60,627 bases of DNA from an uncultured Faecalibaculum sp. Lineage in GTDB: Bacteria > Bacillota_I > Bacilli_A > Erysipelotrichales > Erysipelotrichaceae. The position numbers and the translations under genes are program-made. The notes under the pieces were generated by a model. The model was not told the origin of the DNA, searched no databases, and saw nothing but the letters and a program-made list of their open reading frames with translations. The DNA lies in the NCBI RefSeq assembly GCF_910588395.1, contig NZ_CAJUPA010000011.1, positions 1-60,627 on the forward strand, in the 5' to 3' direction. Within the stretch, counting starts at the first letter, position 1. The number at the start of each line of letters is the position of its first letter. Shown in pieces: positions 57,883 through 60,627 of this stretch.

Positions 57883-58346
57883 GCTGCATCCTCCTGTGTG
57901 TTCTGTGTCAGTCCGAAGACCTTCTGCCAGCAACCGGTCCCGGTGATGTCAAAAGTCCGCTCTTCCCCGGTTCCCTGGGAAATGGCAATGCGGATCGTGT
58001 CCTGCGGCAGCTGGTCAGCAATATACTGCGACCATTCCACCACGCTGATTCCCTCTTCAAAGACCTCTTCGAACCCCAGGTCCTGATCCGCTCCCTCCAG
58101 CCGGTAGGCGTCAATGTGGGTAAAGGGACGGCCGCTGCCATCTTTGTAGTTTTTCATAATGGTGAACGTCGGACTGTTGATGACGGATTTCACGCCGAGG
58201 GCTTTGCCCAGGGCCTTGGTGAAAGTGGTCTTGCCCGCTCCCAGATCTCCGTCCAGGCAGAGGGTCACATCGGCGTCCCGGATGAGCTGCGCGATCTCCT
58301 GCGCCAGCTGTGCAGTTTCCTGCAGTGAATGGATTTCTCTGATCAT
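57879..58346 (-). CDS. tsaE: tRNA t6A biosynthesis ATPase TsaE
   Basis: A 155-residue P-loop ATPase with CLDGDLGAGKTTFTKALGKA (Walker A, about 30-49), SPTFTIMKNY (about 58-67) and HIDAYRLEG. It drives turnover of the TsaBD complex. GGAGGAAAAA precedes the ATG, and the start overlaps the stop of rarA by 4 bp. Confidence 0.96.
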   Translation of the reverse strand: MIREIHSLQETAQLAQEIAQLIRDADVTLCLDGDLGAGKTTFTKALGKALGVKSVINSPTFTIMKNYKDGSGRPFTHIDAYRLEGADQDLGFEEVFEEGISVVEWSQYIADQLPQDTIRIAISQGTGEERTFDITGTGCWQKVFGLTQNTQEDAA

Positions 58347-59731
58347 TTTTTCCTCCTGCTTCGCGCATATTCATCTTTAATCGCATGTATCTGCGCAATT
58401 CTGCGCCGCACAGCGGTTTCCGATCCCTGATCCGAGGGATGGTAGTAGGTGCGGTGTTTCAGTCCCTCCGGCAGACAGACCATGTCCGTCATGCGATGAG
58501 GGTAATTGTGGGAATATTCGTATCCGTTCCCGTAGCCCAGATCCTGCATGAGTCTGGTTTCCGCATTGCGCAGATGCAGGGGAACCGGCTGATCCAGTGT
58601 GGCTCTGGCATCATCCCGGGCGGCAAAATAGGCATTTTCCATTTCATTGGATTTCGGAGCCAGGGAGAGATATACCGCGCAGTGTGCCAGGTGCACGTTG
58701 CATTCGGGCATCCCGAGAAACTGCGCTGCCTGATACGCTGCAATGGCGATTTCCAGCGCCCGGGAATCGGCCATTCCGATGTCTTCGCTGGCCATGCGGA
58801 TCATCCGCCGGGCCGGGTACAGAGGATTCTCTCCGGCTTCCAGCATCCGTGCCAGCCAGTACAGAGCCGCATCCGGATCGGAGTTGCGGATGGATTTGTG
58901 AAAGGCGGAGATCACATTGTAGTGCTCTTCCCCGTCCTTGTCATACATCATCGTTTTCCGGGACAGTGTCTGGCTGAGGATTTCATCTGTGATGTGAATG
59001 CCTTCCACATCCTGCGGTGAGGACTTCACCGCCATTTCCAGGGTATTCAGGCAGAACCGGGCGTCTCCATGGGCGTATCCGGCGATATTGGCCCGCTGTT
59101 CCGGTGTGATGTCCACCTTCAGGCTCCCCAGTCCACGGGGATCGCGCAGCGCCCGTTCCAGCAGCCGGATCAGGTCTTCCTTTTTCAGCCCCTCCAGGGT
59201 GAATACCCGGCACCGGGAAAGCAGCGCCGAGTTGAGCTCGAAGCTGGGGTTTTCCGTGGTGGCGCCAATAAGGGTCACCAGGCCGCTTTCCACATAAGGC
59301 AGAAAGGCATCCTGCTGGGATTTGTTGAAGCGGTGGATCTCATCCACGAACAGGATCGTATGGATCCCCGCTTCCCGGGCTTTTTCAGCTTCCTGCATGA
59401 TGACCCGGATGTCCCGGACACCGGTATTCACAGCGGAGAAATTCACGAACCGCGACTTTGTGCCCCGGGCAATGATCCGGGCCAGTGTGGTCTTTCCCAC
59501 CCCGGGTGGTCCCCAGAGAATCATGGATGTGACGGAATCCGATTCGATCATCTGCCGCAGGGCATGACCGGGTCCCACCAGTGCTTTCTGCCCCATGTAT
59601 TCTTCCAGAGTCTGCGGGCGCATCCGGTCAGCCAGAGGTGCATTCATGTCCGGCTCCAGGGTATCCCGGGAAACGGGAGCCGCCGGTTCTTCTTCCATGT
59701 CAAACAGTGTGGTCTGTCTCATACGGTTCAT
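58343..59731 (-). CDS. rarA: Replication-associated recombination protein A (MgsA/RarA)
   Basis: A 462-residue clamp-loader-like AAA+ ATPase. It shows the box LADRMRPQTLEEYMGQ, Walker A GPPGVGKTT (74-82), Walker B ILFVDEIHRFNKSQQD, sensor 1 GATTENPSF and the C-terminal RarA oligomerisation domain (HKSIRNSDPDAALYWLARML). It acts at stalled replication forks. No Shine-Dalgarno sequence precedes either possible ATG (59731, 59722), and a TATAAT lies at 59731-59736 on the minus strand, so initiation may be nearly leaderless. It heads the tsa/guaA operon. Confidence 0.95.
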   Translation of the reverse strand: MNRMRQTTLFDMEEEPAAPVSRDTLEPDMNAPLADRMRPQTLEEYMGQKALVGPGHALRQMIESDSVTSMILWGPPGVGKTTLARIIARGTKSRFVNFSAVNTGVRDIRVIMQEAEKAREAGIHTILFVDEIHRFNKSQQDAFLPYVESGLVTLIGATTENPSFELNSALLSRCRVFTLEGLKKEDLIRLLERALRDPRGLGSLKVDITPEQRANIAGYAHGDARFCLNTLEMAVKSSPQDVEGIHITDEILSQTLSRKTMMYDKDGEEHYNVISAFHKSIRNSDPDAALYWLARMLEAGENPLYPARRMIRMASEDIGMADSRALEIAIAAYQAAQFLGMPECNVHLAHCAVYLSLAPKSNEMENAYFAARDDARATLDQPVPLHLRNAETRLMQDLGYGNGYEYSHNYPHRMTDMVCLPEGLKHRTYYHPSDQGSETAVRRRIAQIHAIKDEYARSRRKK

Positions 59732-59809
59732 TATATCGTGTCTCTACTTCCCCGTGTATGGAAACGCGGTTCTTGAGACGCTTCAGGAACTGCGCCCGGC
59801 TTCACAACT

Positions 59810-60544
59810 TTGCAAGACGGTCAAGTTACAGTCTGCCGGCTATGTCCCGCTTACTGGTGTGACAGATACGTCAGGAAAGCCCTGCAGTCCAGAACGCTGC
59901 TGGCCTGGTTTCTGCACTCGGGATTCCTGCAGCTTTTCGCAGGATCCATCCCGGAAATTGCCGCTTCACTCGTTAAATCCACAGGCGTCCTCCCGGATGC
60001 CACTGCGGATTCTCTGACAGACACAGAGAAAAACGACCCCATTCACGGTCAGGTGCTGTTCGATTCTCCTGTGATTTCCATTCAGGAAAGCAACAATGGA
60101 GAAAAGGTGTATGTAATTGATGTGGAGGTCCAGAACTGTCTGTCCTCCGCCCGGTTTCTCATCGGCCGGTCCCTGCAAGCCGCTGCAGCCGGCATGATGG
60201 AGATCCGGTTTGTCTTCGTCGGCGAAAACTGGCGCACATACATCGAGAATCCGGAAATCCGGAATTTCGGTCTTCTTTTCCGGGAGCCGGAAACGGACAG
60301 ACGGCTGGCTGTGCTGGAGGAAGAATACCGGCTGAAGGGTGAAGCTCTGCAGAAACACGAATACAGCCTTCGAAAAAAAGAAGAGAATCTGCGCAAAGTA
60401 AGCGAAGACCTGCGGAGAAAGAAAGCAGGCCTGGAGAAACAGAGCCGTGAACTGGAAGACCGGCAGCAGAACATGATCCGACAGCTCTCCCGCGCAACCG
60501 GACTGTCCAGCGTGGCAATACTGTATCTTCTGAATCAGGAATGA
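59810..60544 (+). CDS. PD-(D/E)XK-type (Rpn/transposase-like) protein, probably degraded
   Basis: The frame (TTG at 59810, no ribosome binding site) reads KALQSRTLLAWFLHSGFLQL, IPEIAASLVK, DTEKNDPIHGQVLFDSPVIS and VYVIDVEVQN. The last holds an E-x-Q core as in PD-(D/E)XK transposase-like nucleases. Directly after VEVQN the usual segment is short, and the C-terminal 70 residues are a charged coiled coil (EEYRLKGEALQKHEYSLRKK). The N-terminus looks damaged: TGGTGTGAC sits where a start region is expected. Bases 60545-60627 hold nothing I can assign. Confidence 0.5.
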   Translation: MQDGQVTVCRLCPAYWCDRYVRKALQSRTLLAWFLHSGFLQLFAGSIPEIAASLVKSTGVLPDATADSLTDTEKNDPIHGQVLFDSPVISIQESNNGEKVYVIDVEVQNCLSSARFLIGRSLQAAAAGMMEIRFVFVGENWRTYIENPEIRNFGLLFREPETDRRLAVLEEEYRLKGEALQKHEYSLRKKEENLRKVSEDLRRKKAGLEKQSRELEDRQQNMIRQLSRATGLSSVAILYLLNQE

Positions 60545-60627
60545 ATTTCCAAGCCGGATCTGAATTCCGCAGCCGTTGCAAACTACTTTGTCATAGTTTA
60601 CATATCCCCGTTGCCAGGGACAGCTCC

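Overview
The window reads as a chromosomal segment of a moderately high-GC, gut-type Firmicute. Signs for this are AGGAGG-type ribosome binding sites throughout, TTGACA/TATAAT promoters, short intrinsic terminators, cre-like sites, several PTS/GPH/ABC sugar uptake systems and many small lipoproteins. The combination of a lone rpoN next to a LevR-type activator with many Erysipelotrichia-like families makes an Erysipelotrichales member (Faecalibaculum/Dubosiella-like) my best guess; this is inference, and no rRNA or tRNA gene is present to settle it.

Region 1 (1-9.5 kb) is a self-contained sigma-54 regulon. A mannose-family PTS (EIIA, EIIB, EIIC, EIID) is followed by two SIS-domain sugar-phosphate deglycases, the layout of the Salmonella gfr operon for fructoselysine/glucoselysine. 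It is preceded by four tandem GG-N10-GC sigma-54 promoters, a palindromic candidate enhancer, its LevR/GfrR-type AAA+ activator and a divergent rpoN that carries its own -24/-12 element. Region 2 (9.6-13.6 kb) holds a shortened IS1595-type insertion sequence, an OB-fold-like lipoprotein, and a TetR gene divergent from a small membrane protein plus membrane-anchored esterase, separated by a 53-bp inverted repeat. Region 3 (13.6-18.5 kb) is a ugp/mal-type carbohydrate ABC transporter.

Region 4 (18.6-32.7 kb) is mosaic. It has two Schlafen/AlbA_2 ATP-binding proteins, 129-bp tandem repeats, broken genes (an unknown gene, an NhaC-like antiporter, an ORF with an internal amber codon, a deleted lipoprotein copy), a DUF2325 coiled-coil protein with a coupled P-loop kinase, a compact RNA gene with its own promoter and terminator, two arrays of periodic GAGTTTA/AAACTC motifs and a direct duplication that brackets one AlbA_2 gene.

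Region 5 (32.7-43.2 kb) carries a MATE efflux gene behind a terminator-containing leader, malQ, yjdF behind a structured leader that can mask its ribosome binding site, a 6-phospho-beta-glucosidase with a HAD phosphatase, a MerR-LysR pair and a twice-frameshifted SDR gene. Region 6 (43.3-50.3 kb) is a GPH symporter / MFS / GH78-like / ROK operon with a divergent AraC regulator and a cre-like site. Region 7 (50.4-60.6 kb) holds a GNAT gene, a pentapeptide-repeat remnant, a cation antiporter, a HI0074-type protein beside a frameshifted nucleotidyltransferase, and a tightly packed housekeeping operon rarA-tsaE-tsaB-rimI-tsaD-HAD-guaA. The last ORF is a degraded PD-(D/E)XK (Rpn/transposase-like) protein.
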